Shown piece by piece: positions 62,265 to 64,000 of a stretch of 64,000 nucleotides of DNA. The stretch spans positions 62,001 to 126,000 of IMG/VR virus record IMGVR_UViG_3300044712_001462, one strand, 5' to 3'. The notes under the pieces were generated by a model. It did not search any database. It saw only the letters and a program-made list of their open reading frames with translations, and was not told the origin of the DNA. How positions within the stretch are numbered: position 1 is the stretch's first letter; each line of letters opens with the position of its first letter. Made by a program: the position numbers and the translations under genes. This DNA is from a virus.

Positions 62265-62585
62265 TCATACCCCGTGTGTCCCCTCTACAGCTCTCAGCTC
62301 CCTATTCTTTGTCCTCTCATTGAGAACTCTCAGAGCCTCAGCCAGGTAATGCACGGCTAAGGCATTTTCTTCACAGTTGAACTTACTGTTCTGGTAGAAG
62401 TTGATCCTATCCTTCGCCGCGGCAATCACATCCTCAACGAACGCTCCATTAGGCTCTTTGCGCTCTTCTCCTCTACCCAGAGGACCATTCTGCCAGCTAA
62501 TCGTAAATCCCTTACCCGTCGTCACTCCACCAGCAGGATTACCGTTTTGATCTACCCAGTGCCGACTAAAAAACCCCTGTTGCAT
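62265..62585 (-). CDS. Acb2/Tad1-like small phage protein (candidate anti-defence), 106 aa
   Basis: The ATG at 62585 (MQQGFFSRHWVDQNG) has GGGGGA eight bases before it; a GTG eleven codons upstream is less likely. The pattern ISWQNGPLGRG...NGAFVEDVIAAAKDR, CEENALAVHYLAEALRVLNERT and RAVEGTH matches a common small phage protein family (C-EN-AL-L-EAL-L-RT-R-VEGTH). I associate this helical hairpin with the Acb2/Tad1 type, which binds and sequesters cyclic nucleotide signals of CBASS and Thoeris defence. That link is from memory and not certain. The two long helices fit such a fold. Confidence 0.6.
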   Translation of the reverse strand: MQQGFFSRHWVDQNGNPAGGVTTGKGFTISWQNGPLGRGEERKEPNGAFVEDVIAAAKDRINFYQNSKFNCEENALAVHYLAEALRVLNERTKNRELRAVEGTHGV

Positions 62586-62638
62586 CGATCTATTCCCCCA
62601 CTTGTATCCAACAATCACTGCAAAACGTCTTATTTCAA

Positions 62639-62806
62639 CTATGACTGATCTGTGTTAGCGCTATCAGAGTCTGCGATTACCCAGTAGTTATCTGCTGGGA
62701 AATACAGCCTGTTATCACCAATCTCGAGATAGTCGTCATTCGGCTTGAAGAAAGCCTTGATCTTCTCAAGCTCTTCACACGTCTTGATGTATTTAGGAAC
62801 ATCCAT
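62639..62806 (-). CDS. Small acidic protein, 55 aa
   Basis: A 55-codon ORF starts MDVPKYIKTCEELEKIKAFF and continues with NDDYLEIGDNRLYFPADNYW before a Ser/Asp/Thr-rich end. It is helical at the start and beta-like in the centre. It lies nine bases after the preceding gene and 20 bases before the next possible start. No family was recognised; its regular composition makes it probably real. Confidence 0.55.
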   Translation of the reverse strand: MDVPKYIKTCEELEKIKAFFKPNDDYLEIGDNRLYFPADNYWVIADSDSANTDQS

Positions 62807-62814
62807 ACGCGCGA

Positions 62815-63639
62815 TTATGACAACCCAAAGGCTTTAGGCACTAGACTAGTTACTAATCCAGCCCACATCCCTGTTGATTTGAGTTTGTCTTGTGTCTCTG
62901 GGGGCATACCCATCAAGGCTCCTAAGCCTGCGCCTACTAATGCTCCAGAGAGATATCCAGCGCCCATCCCAGCCGCCATACGACCTACATCCATAGGCGT
63001 AACCCATCTTGGATTCTGTTTACCGGGCAGATTGGCAGCACCCGTAAGAAGTCCTGTAGCAGCCGCTTGCATCTGAGGTGTCATAGGCTGCGAAACACGG
63101 GGATCCTTCCACACAATCTGGTTGAATTCATTGACGTCAATGGGCTCGAGATCAAACAACCCAGTAGTAGACTGATAAGCCTGTTTGATTGTCTCGTGGG
63201 CTTCTTGTGGTAAAGTCTTCACTGCTGACTGCCACATCGACATATCGTTAAACGGCTTATTCCCTATCAGATTCGTAGCGCCCATCCCGGCTGGAATAGT
63301 GGCTCCTAAGGCACCCCCCAATAGAGCTAAACTACGTCGTAATTTCCCTCTTTCCCAGTTATTTGGAAGGAGTTTCTCGCCTAATGCGCCTGCCCCGTAT
63401 CCAAGCCCAGCGCCAGCGAGTCCTCCGAAAAGCATGCCTGTTAATGGAGAAGCATGATTGGGGATTGTTCCTAAGTACTTACCAGGTAAGTAGTTAAGGT
63501 TTTGAGCGATTGTTGCTAGGTAGTCAGAATACCCAGACTCTTTCGTCCAGGCCTCAGCAATCGCCTCTCTATGCTCTTCTGCCAGCTTAGCGAGACGCTC
63601 TGGGACCAGTCGCCACTGAAGATGGGAGAGGAGATCCAT
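62815..63639 (-). CDS. Glycine-zipper membrane protein, 274 aa
   Basis: The ORF starts MDLLSHLQWRLVPERLAKLA with a TAATG overlap to the upstream gene. There are three or four hydrophobic glycine-rich segments: SPLTGMLFGGLAGAGLGYGA and RSLALLGGALGATIPAGMGA in the first half, and AAGMGAGYLSGALVGAGLGA and MWAGLVTSLVPKAFGLS at the end. Paired glycine-zipper hairpins like these are typical of proteins that open membranes or are ejected from virions. It could be an internal virion protein for genome entry. No known family is certain. Confidence 0.65.
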   Translation of the reverse strand: MDLLSHLQWRLVPERLAKLAEEHREAIAEAWTKESGYSDYLATIAQNLNYLPGKYLGTIPNHASPLTGMLFGGLAGAGLGYGAGALGEKLLPNNWERGKLRRSLALLGGALGATIPAGMGATNLIGNKPFNDMSMWQSAVKTLPQEAHETIKQAYQSTTGLFDLEPIDVNEFNQIVWKDPRVSQPMTPQMQAAATGLLTGAANLPGKQNPRWVTPMDVGRMAAGMGAGYLSGALVGAGLGALMGMPPETQDKLKSTGMWAGLVTSLVPKAFGLS

Positions 63640-63959
63640 TAAAACTGCTCCACAACCTTGTCTACTGGATGAGAGATCACAGGGTTCTCACCCCTCAGAT
63701 ATTCCCTGAAACGATCCCATTTTTGGGAATCAGGAAGATATGCCATCCTCGTCGCTTCATCCGCATACGCTAACTGAACGTTACGTTTCCCCTGTTGCCA
63801 CACCGATTGAAGGTGATTTGAGAGGTTTTTGAGGAGTGGCTGATGCTCATTCCAGATCAAGGGAGTCTGTTGAATCGCTCGTAAGGCATAGCTCTGAGTC
63901 GCGTCTTTGGTGAATCCTAGGCGCTCGAGCTCGGCATCATCCCAAGGTACTTCATCCAT
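63639..63959 (-). CDS. Small helical protein, 106 aa (start may lie upstream)
   Basis: The ATG at 63959 (MDEVPWDDAELERLGFTKDA) has AGAGGA seven bases before it. However, the same frame stays open to the window edge (adding NPVVGFTLLEDYF), so a longer protein starting outside the window is possible. The visible part is charged and helical with Trp and Arg (LPDSQKWDRFREYLRGE). The stop overlaps the next ATG as TAATG. No family was recognised. Confidence 0.6.
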   Translation of the reverse strand: MDEVPWDDAELERLGFTKDATQSYALRAIQQTPLIWNEHQPLLKNLSNHLQSVWQQGKRNVQLAYADEATRMAYLPDSQKWDRFREYLRGENPVISHPVDKVVEQF

Positions 63960-64000
63960 AAAGTAATCCTCTAAGAGGGTAAAGCCGACGACTGGATTCG

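Noticed and set aside
62190-62268. 25-codon frame (MRYYSARQRNW) starting by ATGA overlap after the Acb2-like gene
   Set aside because: Very short, no ribosome site of its own and competes with another open frame in the same gap; no support for either as a gene.

Overview
The window is part of a large tailed-phage genome. Every gene I can support lies on the minus strand, so the map is read here from base 64000 down to base 1. Genes are packed head to tail, often with ATGA or TAATG start/stop overlaps, and no gene-free stretch exceeds about 175 bases. Tail sheath, tail tube, spike, tape-measure, major capsid and prohead-protease genes show that it is a contractile-tailed (myovirus-type) phage. 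The host cannot be read from the sequence. Several small proteins (a secreted QCPNGQC-type peptide, a PDPKPDPK-linker protein, a papain-like peptidase) resemble proteins I associate with Planctomycetes and their phages, so a planctomycete host is a low-confidence guess.

Layout. (A) 64.0-60.2 kb: small and glycine-rich membrane-type proteins and one small protein resembling the Acb2/Tad1-like anti-defence sponges. (B) 60.2-50.6 kb: a phage-encoded multisubunit RNA polymerase. One 1911-residue chain fuses the beta subunit to the N-terminal half of beta-prime (NADFDGDQM active site) and is interrupted by a 443-residue intein with a LAGLIDADG-type endonuclease region. The C-terminal half of beta-prime (trigger loop) is a separate 632-residue gene, five small genes away; one of those five encodes a GGQ release-factor domain. 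(C) 50.6-38.3 kb: head module with virion proteins of unknown role, prohead protease, acidic scaffold-like protein, decoration-like protein and HK97-type major capsid protein. (D) 38.1-35.0 kb: a probable lysis or cell-surface cluster (secreted protein, C1 cysteine peptidase, small membrane proteins including a holin candidate) and a glycosyltransferase. (E) 35.0-12.9 kb: a very large fibre/adhesin region with a glycine-rich adhesin, several related fibre proteins, lectin-like proteins and a 1402-residue protein made of about 59 copies of a 22-residue repeat. (F) 12.7-0 kb: tail module with neck/terminator candidate, sheath, tube, spike, tail assembly chaperones with a likely -1 frameshift, tape measure and baseplate proteins; the last gene runs off the window.

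Working model. The polymerase sits inside the structural gene block next to many membrane-helix-containing proteins. This fits either a late non-virion polymerase or one packaged and injected with the DNA; the sequence does not decide. Terminase and portal genes were not recognised here. Most standing findings concern the RNA polymerase architecture and its intein, a recurring LWPPF peptide motif in three adjacent fibre-region genes, the four-unit super-repeat, the tail chaperone frameshift and a protease-based lysis cluster.
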